Assembly: GCA_902773215.1 (NCBI GenBank)
Contig: CACYDQ010000221.1
Coordinates: 1-8,889 of the forward strand
DNA length: 8,889 nt
Source: an uncultured Spirochaetaceae bacterium
Lineage (GTDB): Bacteria > Spirochaetota > Spirochaetia > Treponematales > Treponemataceae
Direction: 5' to 3'
Under the pieces are notes generated by a model. The model saw nothing but the letters and a program-made list of their open reading frames with translations, had not been told where the DNA came from and ran no database searches. Positions 1 through 7,357 of this stretch are shown piece by piece. Each line of letters opens with the position of its first letter. Position 1 is the first letter of the stretch. Made by a program: the position numbers and the translations under genes.

Positions 1-879
1 GAAGAAATCCCAGGTAAGATACGCCGGGAGCAGGCAGAGGGCCGCCATCATGGGGATGAACAGGATGCGGGCGAGGCAGCCAAGGAGCATGCCTCCCCTC
101 CTGAGCAGGGAGAAGAAAGACACCCCCGACTTGAGCATGAGCCAGAGGAATACCAGCACCGCCACAATCGGGAAGAAGCAGAACTTCCAGTTATAGCCCC
201 AGAGAATCCAGAAGATAAAAATCTGGATTATGGCGGCCCCGATTACGCCGTGCAGCAGGAAGCGCAGGAAGAGCCCCGCCGGATTGGAAGCGACCACCGT
301 CCGGTCCGCCTCGGGAATGGCAATACGAGCGGCAACCGCAGGGTTGTCGAGCGTCAGCTCAATGACGGATTTGCCCTGCGCAGACTTCACCATCTCGTTC
401 ACGGCAAGGGCGTATTCCCGAATCTTTAGGGGAAAGCGTTCCTTGTGCAGGTATCTGCCGACGCGCTTCCAGTAATGCAGCCGCAGGGGTTTCATGCCCT
501 CCGCATGCAGCTGCATATCCCAGAAGGAGCTGTCCATGTCGCTTCCGTCGCCAACAAAATACTTGTTCGTAATGGCAATCTTCTGTATCTTGCTGAACGG
601 AATGGGGGTGCAACCTCTCTCCGTCATGGACCCGTGCATGAAGCCGCCGATGTTGTACAGGGCATCTTCCGTCAGGACAAAGCCCGAAATGCTCCTGTCG
701 AATTCTTTCGCGAAGTATACGCCCAGTATGTCGGCCTCGCTGACCCCTGTCCCGGACAGGTACGTCATGACATCCGCCATTTTCTGGGACGGAATCTCAG
801 CGGGCGTGAGGAATCGGCCCGGCTCCGTGCCGATTGCGCGGAAAAGCTTCAGGATGCTGTCGCGGTTCTCATGTAACAT
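1..879 (-). CDS. Partial membrane protein with N-terminal PH/GRAM-like region (C-terminus beyond window)
   Basis: The frame stays open for 293 codons to the window edge, so the C-terminus is missing. ATG is at 877-879, with AGGAGG at 885-890 five bases upstream. Residues 1-50 look helical. Residues about 50-165 alternate beta-like strands (FVLTEDALYNI, then IPFSKIQKIAI) in the pattern of bacterial PH/GRAM-like domains: a strand with 'LTE-ALY' followed by 'F-KI--I'. Residues about 170-195 are a short polar link. Residues 209-227, 232-251 and 264-289 are strongly hydrophobic and probably membrane-spanning. There is no signal peptide, so the N-terminal domain is probably cytoplasmic. It starts only 19 bases after the stop of the DUF3592/zinc-ribbon gene, which suggests co-transcription. 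The PH-like call rests on pattern, not a database match. Its function is unknown; membrane-proximal binding or scaffolding is a guess. Confidence 0.85.
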   Translation of the reverse strand, partial: MLHENRDSILKLFRAIGTEPGRFLTPAEIPSQKMADVMTYLSGTGVSEADILGVYFAKEFDRSISGFVLTEDALYNIGGFMHGSMTERGCTPIPFSKIQKIAITNKYFVGDGSDMDSSFWDMQLHAEGMKPLRLHYWKRVGRYLHKERFPLKIREYALAVNEMVKSAQGKSVIELTLDNPAVAARIAIPEADRTVVASNPAGLFLRFLLHGVIGAAIIQIFIFWILWGYNWKFCFFPIVAVLVFLWLMLKSGVSFFSLLRRGGMLLGCLARILFIPMMAALCLLPAYLTWDFF

Positions 880-898
880 AGTTTCCTCCTTGCCACAC

Positions 899-2278
899 TT
901 ACAGTAGCTGGGTGCCGCATCCCGTGCAGAATCTCGTACCGGGCGCCAGCTGAGTACCGCAATTCGGGCACTGCATCATGCTGTAGCCGAAGCCCGCCAT
1001 GTTCTGCTGGAACTGCTGCGGCTGACCGAACTGCTGCTGCTGCATGTTCTGGAAGGGCTGCTGGTTCATCATCCCCTGCTGCGGCTGGTAGGGCTGTCCG
1101 CCCTGCCCCATCATCATGCCCTGCTGCATACCGCCCCGGACGGGCTGGGGCAGCGGCTTTACCTTCTTCTTGCGTATGACGAAGAGGCCAATCACGATAA
1201 GGATGCAGCCGATGGCGAAGTAAACCTTCGGCGTATTCTCGCCGGCGAGGGTATAGTCCGAGGGGTCGTCCGGCATGTAGCGCAGGACGAAGGTGGTCCC
1301 CTTCTTGGCCCGCTCCTTGGCGGCAAATTTTTCGTCCGTACTGGCCTGCGGGAGCTTCCTCTTTTTAAAATGCAGGGTATGCGACGTGCTGCTCTCCTTC
1401 TTGCCGGAATACTCCTTGCCGTCCACCGTATAGGTGAAAGTCTGGACGGCAGAAGTCTCGGACTTGTATTCTGGGTCTCCCTCATCGTCATAGCTCGAGT
1501 CAAGGCGCGTACTGATTTTAACGTCGGTAATCGTGGCGATGGCAGGCACGCCTTTCTCAAAGTAGGCCCGCTCCCGCGCCGCAAGGAAGAAGAACAGACA
1601 GCCGACAAGGATGCAGCCCAGCTTCGCGCCGAACCGGGGATTGCGCTTGACGGCAATGAAGAGGATGAGAAGCAGGACGATTACGCCGACAATCAGCCCC
1701 GTCTTGAACTGCCCGTCGTCCTTCAGCTTCTTGTTGAACTTTTCCACGTACTCTGTGGAGCGGCTGACCGTGCCGCCTGAGTCCCCGCCGGAAGAGCCCG
1801 CCGTACCAGCAAGCTCGTCCTCGTCCTGGGCGGAAGCCTTGGAACCGGGTACCACGATGCACGTCACATAGACACCGCCGTTCGCATCGCTATGAGAGAA
1901 AGAGACCGTGCAGCCAGTTATCCCCGCGGGAACCTTGTAGGTGAGCGACGCGGATTTTTTGCCCCGCCCGCCCGCAGATTTCATGCTCTTGCCGTCGGAC
2001 AAGCCCCTGTTGTCAACCAGCTGGATATAGGGGTATTCCGTGGGACTGCTGCATGAGAATTTGAGGTTTGCTCCCTCGGCTACCTCATACTGATACATCT
2101 TCATCCCGTCGGACTCGCTCTTGTTGCTGATAGTGCCGCCCGAGAAGGAGTATTTTATGGATTCTCCGTCTCCTAGGTCGAGCGTTCCTTCTACGGTTTC
2201 CGCATGCACCATCAATGCCCCCGCAGCGAGCATCATCAAAAGGCTTATAAAGAATAACCTCTTGTTTCCGTTTGCCAT
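899..2278 (-). CDS. Signal-peptide membrane protein with DUF3592-like domain and C-terminal zinc ribbon
   Basis: This is a 459-residue protein. Residues 1-26 are a signal peptide (basic NKR, hydrophobic core, ending MVHA before E27). Residues 27-145 are beta-rich and polar, followed by a Ser/Gly/Asp-rich linker (150-172). Likely membrane segments are 193-209, 216-233 and 353-368. Residues 240-348 match the DUF3592 pattern: 'G-PA-ATI', 'FTYTVDGKEYSGK', then 'G--FVLRYMPDDP'. After the basic stretch RKKKVK (369-374) comes a Q/M/G/P-rich linker (376-434), then a zinc ribbon CPNC-x10-CTGC (437-454). The positive-inside rule puts the beta region and DUF3592 domain outside and the zinc ribbon in the cytoplasm. 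An in-frame ATG at 2323 lacks the Shine-Dalgarno spacing, so the ATG at 2278 is preferred. The tail resembles that of the gene at 8661-8889. DUF3592 has no established biochemical role, so none is assigned. Confidence 0.92.
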   Translation of the reverse strand: MANGNKRLFFISLLMMLAAGALMVHAETVEGTLDLGDGESIKYSFSGGTISNKSESDGMKMYQYEVAEGANLKFSCSSPTEYPYIQLVDNRGLSDGKSMKSAGGRGKKSASLTYKVPAGITGCTVSFSHSDANGGVYVTCIVVPGSKASAQDEDELAGTAGSSGGDSGGTVSRSTEYVEKFNKKLKDDGQFKTGLIVGVIVLLLILFIAVKRNPRFGAKLGCILVGCLFFFLAARERAYFEKGVPAIATITDVKISTRLDSSYDDEGDPEYKSETSAVQTFTYTVDGKEYSGKKESSTSHTLHFKKRKLPQASTDEKFAAKERAKKGTTFVLRYMPDDPSDYTLAGENTPKVYFAIGCILIVIGLFVIRKKKVKPLPQPVRGGMQQGMMMGQGGQPYQPQQGMMNQQPFQNMQQQQFGQPQQFQQNMAGFGYSMMQCPNCGTQLAPGTRFCTGCGTQLL

Positions 2279-2286
2279 ATACATAT

Positions 2287-2291
2287 CCTCC
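2287..2291 (-). promoter_or_regulatory. Shine-Dalgarno site that decides the start of the DUF3592/zinc-ribbon gene
   Basis: GGAGG reads on the minus strand eight bases before the ATG at 2276-2278. It is only two bases before the ATG at 2282-2284 and lies downstream of the far ATG at 2323. This selects the start that places the signal peptide at the true N-terminus. Confidence 0.8.
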
Positions 2292-2336
2292 GTAAAAAAA
2301 TCTATTATGCAGATGACTGCCATCAGGCAGGCAACT

Positions 2337-5300
2337 TTACCACTTGGCGGACTTTAGTCCTTTTTCCAGGTTGCCGTCCGACGAGACATAGGAATTCTGC
2401 ATCCTATAGGTATGTCCCTCATAACCGCCCTTTGGAGCAAGGACTGCCTCAGCCTCCCCCACGTCCAGCCGGTTCGGTGTCTGACCAATCATGTCATCGA
2501 TGATGGCGCCGTCGTTGTAGACATCCTGCGGGATGGAATCGGGCGCTCCATGCTGCATTGCCCCCGTGTTCTTCCACTTGGTCTGCTCCAGGACCTTGCT
2601 GCTGGCCCGCATGCCCTCGCGCTGGAGCCCGGTTCCCTTGACAAGGTTCTGGAACTGTCTGGAGCACTTGGACAAGTCGCCCGGGATTCCAGTCTCCGCA
2701 TACCGCCGGTAGTATGCCTCCATCTCTTTCAGCAGGGATTTTTTCTCTGCCTCGGACATCTTCCCGAGGCCGCCCATAAGCTTCCCCTGCTCATAGAGGT
2801 TACGCATCTTGTAGCCCAGCGTGTCGGCAACCTTGCCACGGTTGCCCGAGCTTATGGCGTTCTCCATCGCCTGGGACTTGTCAATCACCTTCTCCACCTC
2901 ATGGAGGAATTCCCTGTCGCTCGCGTCCTGGCACACGTGCTGCATGTGCATCTCGCTCATTAAGGAAGCCTCCTCCGGGCTTGCGTACTTAATGCCGTTC
3001 CTCCGGCAGAATACCTGATGATACACGTCATGTACCTGCTCCTGTTTGAGCGGTACCCACTCGCCGTTGACGAATTCCTCCACCGTGACATCCAGATCGT
3101 GCCTGAGCGCCTTGCCGGTACGCAGGGCCTCCTTGCTTTTGGACGAAACGCTTCTGAAGCGCAGGTTGCTGGGGTTCTTCCGCAAAGTCCGTGCGAGCGT
3201 GGCGAGGGTCTCCTCCTGTACGGGGTTGTAGATGAGGCGGTCCTGAGCGAGATTGAAAATCCTGCGCAGTTCCCTGCCTTCCGCACCTTCCATTTTTGCC
3301 AGCTGCTCCACGGCATGGGGATCTTTCATCATGGCAAGAATCTGTTCCTTGAGGCCTTTCCCTTCTCCATTGCCCAGCTGCTTGGCAAGCCGCTGGAAGT
3401 CCTTGACGCTCTTGAATCCGTTCAGGCTGCCTATCTGGTCGGCCATGCTCATAAGCTCCTGGTCAAGGGTCTTTTTCATAGCGCGGATTTCGGCGGCGGT
3501 CAGCTGGGAATTCCTGATGCCGTTCGCCACTGCCTGGTTCGTCTGGTTCGCCGCATTGTTCCATCTCTTGAAGAAGTTTCTGGGATCAAGCAGCTTGACC
3601 TTCTCGACCGTATTCTGCAGGCTCTTGCTTATGCCTTCGGTCATCCCCCTGACCTCGGTCTTGACGGCCCGCGTCATGTAGCGGCCTGCGGCACGCGTCG
3701 TCTTGCCAAGACCCGATATCGCCTTGCCCAGGACAACCTTGTTTCCTCCGAGCGCAGCCTTGCCGACATTGTACGAGGCTTTGCCGACATGCAGCAGGGC
3801 CTTGCTGCCCTTGACGAACACGAGCTTCGCCGCCCCCGGCGCGCAGGCGAACGCGGCGGCAAACAGGACGGGAACGGAACCCGCCGTCATCTGTCCCATC
3901 ACCGTGCGTTCCTCCGGCAGCCGCACCTTGTTGTACTCGTGTACGGCGGACGCGACATCCATAGGCAGGAACACGAACTCGCTTGCGCCCGCCGACAGAA
4001 CGCCTATGGTTATCCGTGCGAGAATTCCGGGAATCGTGCTGCTCCGCTCCCTGAAGGTGTCCAGTATCGCATCGAAATAGGTGAAGTTCGTCGCGTATTC
4101 GTTCGCAATCCTTTGCGCCCGCTCAAGGTAGCCCTGTTTCTCGTCAATCCGCGCCCTGAACGTCTCCCATATAATCGACGTCTGGTCCTCGGCGTAACCG
4201 TATTCGGGGTCATAGCTCTGCCAGTGCAGGGTAGCCGTGTTGTAGGCCCAGAAAATCGCCTCGTCCAGCCAGGCGTTGTTCTCCCGCATGTAGTTGATGA
4301 TGACCTCCATGCGCCGCTCAATCTCCGCGTCCTTCGCCTTGGCGGCGGTGATTTCCTCGAACGTCCGCCGCCGCTGGCTTCTCAGGAGAACCTGCTTGAC
4401 GCATTTGAACGTCTGCTTGTCCTCGCCCTCTCCTGTATCAGCTTCCGCAATCATGTACGCGACGAGCCGTGCGGGGGAGCGGAGGAATTCATGTCCGCAG
4501 AAGAATTCGCAGGTTGACATGCCGCCCGTCCTGTCGCTCACGCGCATGACGATGCCCAGCTTCTCGGCTGTCTGCGCCGTGTCAGGCTCTCCTTCAAGCT
4601 GAGAGGTCTCAAACATGCACTCGCCGTCCTGTATGTCCGCATCCTGTGGCCGCACGGACGTAAAGCTGACCCTGGGCGATGCGGATGTCTGCACGATCGC
4701 GCCCGTCTCCCTGTCAATCGTCAGAATCCATGCCTGTGCCTCGGTCTTTGCCGACTGGAGGGACTCCAAATCGTAGAAGCCCATCTCGTTCTTCACGGCA
4801 CCGGGCTTAGGCTCGCCGTAGCAGTTCACCGCGTCCAGAGAAATATACAATCCCTCGGTAACGCGGTTCACCTTTATGGAGCCGTATGCATTCAACTTGC
4901 CGTCGGTCGCACTCACATACAGCGTCTCGGTGGAGTAGGTCCCGGGTATCCCCGCCTTGCTGTTCACGTCCTTTATAATCGCAGCGTACAGGCCCTGCTC
5001 CGCCGTTTCGGGCGTAGTGGCGACGTTCACTTCGTAGCTGGACAGTTTACCCCCCGACATGTATGCGGTTATCTCCGTCGTCTCAAGGTTCATTCCTTCG
5101 ACCTTGAATTCCAGCATTTCCTCCGGCTCATAGAGGGCCGGCAGTGTGAGGCTTTCCTGGGAGAACTTGATAGTCGGCTCGCTGATATTGAATACGGTTT
5201 CCCGTGTGATGTCGCCGCCTTCGCCCAAATACTGGAAGCTGAGGATACCCTCCGCCTTGTAGTCCTGCTCCGGGACGGACACGATGGCAACCTTGTACCT

Positions 5301-6992
5301 GCCGTCACGGCTCATGCCGCCGTCCTTGACGATAAGGCTTCCGTCGGGGGAGAAGCACCGCATCTGCGCGGTCAGATCAGGACGCTCTGTCTCGTTCCCT
5401 TCTCCGTCCACCATCGAAAGGCGGGCATACACTTCCCGTGCCGCACCGCCAAGAGCCAGCGTGTCGCCGAAATCCTTATTGAGCCGCATTCTGAGGAAGC
5501 GCCGCTTCTTGCGCTCGTCGTCGAGCGGCCCCGTTTCTCCGGCGGCTCCTCCGGCAGCAAAGCTGCCAACAGCCCCGCCCGCGACTGCGGCAACCCCTGC
5601 TGCCAGCCCTTCCACGATGAACGCGGGGAAGTCAACACCCTCGTCCTCCCCGGCATCCTCGGAGGCATACCGCTTGTCCACGAGGTTGGCCTTTAATCCT
5701 TCTGTCCAGGAGTCCACGACGACTATCTCGGCGGGGGAAAGTCCTGCTCCTCCGACAAACTTGTTGTACAGACCCTCCGCTTTCTGCATGGTCTTCTTGC
5801 TGCCGAGGACAAGGAAGGTCAGCACCGTATGAGTTTTCCACGGGGTCTCAGACGGGATGACCCAGTCCGTCAAATCGATGTTGACTATATAAAAGCGTCC
5901 GAGGACATTGGACGAGTCGGGCGTGGATGCAGCTTTTCTGAAAGCCTCCTGTTCCTCCTGCCCCCGTCGTATGCTCTCCTGATAGGAGGGCAGCTGTGAC
6001 AGCTGGAACGACGCTCCGCAGGTATCGCAGTGCAGGTTTCCCACCTCCATGACCGAAAGCCTGACCCCGCAGCTGGGACAGTTGTCCGTGCTCTGATACG
6101 AAGCCAGCTGTTTCAGGCTGAAATGCTTCTCGCAGCTGTCGCAAAGCTGTCTGTCTATCTCGCCGGAAGAGAGCCTGGCCCCGCAGTTCGGGCACGTGTC
6201 CTCGCGGCTACTGCCGGACGACCTGCCGACTGAATCCAGCGCATTCTGGTTTGCTCCCAGGAGGTCTATCATCTGGATATATGCGGGAAGCCCCCAGACG
6301 CTCGTCTTCTGTACGCGGCCCGCATCGCTTCCGAATGCCTCGCCGAACGACTGATCCTGATCGAATGTCCTTACGACGCATGCCCATGCGATGCCTTCGT
6401 CAGACAGGGATGCCTCGGGCAGGGCCGGGAGGGGCAGGTAGGCCATCAGGGTACCCAGGGGCAGCTGCCCGGAGATTTCCGCGTGTGCGTCATCTCCGAA
6501 GTAAATCTCCGCGCTGCTATCCGAGCGGGACAGGGACTCAATGAAAATCCTCCGTTCGCTCTTGTACTCCCCGTTGCTGAAGTTGTAGCCTCCCGTAGCA
6601 TACAGGGTATCGAAGTACTCCGAAATCTTACTGACAGGGACGTTCAGGGATGCCCTCAGCTCTTCGTACAGCGTTTCGGATATGGAGGACATGCCGTTCC
6701 CGACCACGTTGGACTTGCCCTTGTTCAGGAATATGTGCGTCTTTGCGTCCAGCAGTTCGGGGAGCTTCTTCTGCAGTCCGGGGTTCGCCTTCTTTACCGC
6801 GTCAAGCGGGTTTGTCCTCGGGTCCACGGAAAGCTGCTCGTAGTCCTGCTCGCCCTGTGACATGACGGTCAGGTTTTCTCCCCAGGTATTCGCGTTGACC
6901 AGCATCTCTATCCAGTAGGTATGGCTGACGGAACCCAACGGCATCAGGAATGCCACGAGGAAGACAAGAAGAATGGCACATCTCTTGAACAT
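2337..6992 (-). CDS. Giant exported multidomain protein (1551 aa) with tandem zinc ribbons and a possible effector-like C-terminus
   Basis: The start ATG (6992) has AGGAGG at 7000-7005, seven bases upstream. Residues 1-23 are a signal peptide (FKR, hydrophobic core, ending SVS). Residues 25-255 are an unrecognised mixed domain. Residues 267-342 hold two zinc ribbons, C267/C270/C284/C287 and C305/C308/C322/C325. Residues 365-440 form an alpha/beta-like segment. Residues 456-487 are an Ala/Gly-rich hydrophobic stretch followed by basic DDERKKRR. Residues 495-830 are beta-rich, Ig-like in character. Residues 870-985 are charged helix, likely coiled coil. Residues 984-1017 and 1031-1060 are hydrophobic. 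Residues 1060-1110 are Gly/Lys-rich and 1120-1275 helical. Residues 1278-1400 contain HDLDVT and clustered His/Asp. The layout (export signal, structural middle, distinct C-terminal module) is compatible with a surface or polymorphic-toxin-like protein. That is inference, and no catalytic domain is identified. It is the centre of the cluster. Confidence 0.93.
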   Translation of the reverse strand: MFKRCAILLVFLVAFLMPLGSVSHTYWIEMLVNANTWGENLTVMSQGEQDYEQLSVDPRTNPLDAVKKANPGLQKKLPELLDAKTHIFLNKGKSNVVGNGMSSISETLYEELRASLNVPVSKISEYFDTLYATGGYNFSNGEYKSERRIFIESLSRSDSSAEIYFGDDAHAEISGQLPLGTLMAYLPLPALPEASLSDEGIAWACVVRTFDQDQSFGEAFGSDAGRVQKTSVWGLPAYIQMIDLLGANQNALDSVGRSSGSSREDTCPNCGARLSSGEIDRQLCDSCEKHFSLKQLASYQSTDNCPSCGVRLSVMEVGNLHCDTCGASFQLSQLPSYQESIRRGQEEQEAFRKAASTPDSSNVLGRFYIVNIDLTDWVIPSETPWKTHTVLTFLVLGSKKTMQKAEGLYNKFVGGAGLSPAEIVVVDSWTEGLKANLVDKRYASEDAGEDEGVDFPAFIVEGLAAGVAAVAGGAVGSFAAGGAAGETGPLDDERKKRRFLRMRLNKDFGDTLALGGAAREVYARLSMVDGEGNETERPDLTAQMRCFSPDGSLIVKDGGMSRDGRYKVAIVSVPEQDYKAEGILSFQYLGEGGDITRETVFNISEPTIKFSQESLTLPALYEPEEMLEFKVEGMNLETTEITAYMSGGKLSSYEVNVATTPETAEQGLYAAIIKDVNSKAGIPGTYSTETLYVSATDGKLNAYGSIKVNRVTEGLYISLDAVNCYGEPKPGAVKNEMGFYDLESLQSAKTEAQAWILTIDRETGAIVQTSASPRVSFTSVRPQDADIQDGECMFETSQLEGEPDTAQTAEKLGIVMRVSDRTGGMSTCEFFCGHEFLRSPARLVAYMIAEADTGEGEDKQTFKCVKQVLLRSQRRRTFEEITAAKAKDAEIERRMEVIINYMRENNAWLDEAIFWAYNTATLHWQSYDPEYGYAEDQTSIIWETFRARIDEKQGYLERAQRIANEYATNFTYFDAILDTFRERSSTIPGILARITIGVLSAGASEFVFLPMDVASAVHEYNKVRLPEERTVMGQMTAGSVPVLFAAAFACAPGAAKLVFVKGSKALLHVGKASYNVGKAALGGNKVVLGKAISGLGKTTRAAGRYMTRAVKTEVRGMTEGISKSLQNTVEKVKLLDPRNFFKRWNNAANQTNQAVANGIRNSQLTAAEIRAMKKTLDQELMSMADQIGSLNGFKSVKDFQRLAKQLGNGEGKGLKEQILAMMKDPHAVEQLAKMEGAEGRELRRIFNLAQDRLIYNPVQEETLATLARTLRKNPSNLRFRSVSSKSKEALRTGKALRHDLDVTVEEFVNGEWVPLKQEQVHDVYHQVFCRRNGIKYASPEEASLMSEMHMQHVCQDASDREFLHEVEKVIDKSQAMENAISSGNRGKVADTLGYKMRNLYEQGKLMGGLGKMSEAEKKSLLKEMEAYYRRYAETGIPGDLSKCSRQFQNLVKGTGLQREGMRASSKVLEQTKWKNTGAMQHGAPDSIPQDVYNDGAIIDDMIGQTPNRLDVGEAEAVLAPKGGYEGHTYRMQNSYVSSDGNLEKGLKSAKW
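5967..6194 (-). repeat. Two-copy 114-bp (38-residue) tandem repeat encoding zinc ribbons
   Basis: Two adjacent copies lie at 6081-6194 and 5967-6080, coding for residues 267-304 and 305-342 of the giant protein. Each copy has the form C-P-x-C-G-x-R-L-S-x9-C-D-x-C followed by F-x-L-x-Q-L-x-S-Y-Q. The spacing C-x2-C-x13-C-x2-C is identical in both, and the period is exactly 38 residues. This is an internal duplication of a zinc-binding unit plus its trailing helix. It differs from the C-x2-C-x10-C-x2-C ribbons in the neighbouring genes. Confidence 0.9.
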
Positions 6993-7007
6993 AAAAACTC
7001 CTCCTCA

Positions 7008-7026
7008 CGGGGACGGAAAGTCCCCG
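7008..7026 (-). promoter_or_regulatory. Hairpin immediately upstream of the giant gene's ribosome-binding site
   Basis: On the minus strand CGGGGAC-TTTCC-GTCCCCG forms a perfect 7-bp GC-rich stem with a 5-base loop. It ends two bases before the GAGGAGGAG stretch at 6998-7006 that holds the AGGAGG (7000-7005) of the giant gene. The Shine-Dalgarno itself stays single-stranded. The five U residues that follow are separated from the stem by this purine stretch, so it does not look like a classic terminator. It may be an intercistronic stabiliser or processing site, or have no function. Confidence 0.45.
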
Positions 7027-7068
7027 CGAAAGCACGTATCAGGATATTGTACAAGCGTGCGGATTTCC

Positions 7069-7313
7069 CTATTCCGCCGCGTCCGCTATCTGGAACACGA
7101 TTTCCCGCGTGAAGCTGCCGCCCGCGCCCCTGTAGCTGAACAGGACGGAGGCCTCCGCCGCGGTAAGTTCCGGCCCTGCCGCAAGCTGCGCCGCCTTGTA
7201 GGTCCTGCCGTCTAACGGGACGATTCCCCGGTCCTGCACGCGAATCCCGCCGCTCCCGCCAGCAGTGCGAGCATCGTGGCCGCTGCAAAAATCCTGCGTC
7301 TCAAGTTCATCAT
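7069..7313 (-). pseudogene. Frameshifted small secreted protein related to a module of the giant protein
   Basis: Translation from ATG 7313 (or 7310), with GGAGG at 7319-7323, gives a clear signal peptide (RRR, then hydrophobic AAATMLALLAGAAGFA) but reaches a stop at 7212-7214. The body continues in another frame to a stop at 7069-7071. The total length is 245 bases, one short of a multiple of three. Adding one base, for example at the GGGG run 7226-7229, restores an 81-residue protein. Its C-terminal half, FSYRGAGGSFTREIVFQI, closely matches FQYLGEGGDITRETVFNI in the giant protein (residues 585-603), and the preceding DGR-YK also aligns. It is therefore a former or miscalled secreted single-module paralogue of the next gene. 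The possibilities are a real decayed gene, a sequencing or assembly error, or, less likely, recoding, since no standard slippery heptamer is visible. Confidence 0.72.
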
Positions 7314-7340
7314 AAAACCCTCCGTATAGTAGCTGCCACT

Positions 7341-7354
7341 CGTGCTACGGCACG
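7341..7354 (-). other. Small intercistronic hairpin after the stop of the 184-aa gene
   Basis: CGTGC-CGTA-GCACG forms a perfect 5-bp stem with a 4-base loop, starting three bases after the TAA at 7358-7360. No U-run follows, so it is not a recognisable terminator. It may stabilise the transcript or be chance. Confidence 0.3.
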
Positions 7355-7357
7355 TTG

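Noticed and set aside
445..876. Plus-strand open frame of 143 codons opposite the first gene
   Set aside because: It is in codon register with the minus-strand gene, which has a good ribosome-binding site and membrane segments, so it is a shadow.
2294..2330. Possible terminator between the giant gene and the next gene
   Set aside because: The CTGCC-TGAT-GGCAG stem (2317-2330) has only 5 bp, and the T7 run (2294-2300) is about 16 bases beyond it, so it lacks terminator geometry.
2412..2963. Plus-strand open frame of 183 codons
   Set aside because: It has the same antisense register as the giant gene and no independent support.
2790..3170. HDLDVT read as a nucleotidyltransferase (G-S-x-D-x-D) active site
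   Set aside because: The preceding Gly-Ser helix motif and a third acidic strand are not evident, so the family cannot be claimed.
3018..4517. 499-residue open frame on the plus strand inside the giant gene
   Set aside because: It lies exactly codon-on-codon antisense to the giant gene, where scarcity of TTA, CTA and TCA codons keeps the opposite frame open. It has no domain pattern, and the sense gene has a signal peptide, ribosome-binding site and motifs.
7046..7051. Promoter -10-like TACAAT on the minus strand before the giant gene
   Set aside because: One base off TATAAT, but nothing resembling TTGACA lies 16-18 bases upstream. Gene spacing favours read-through.
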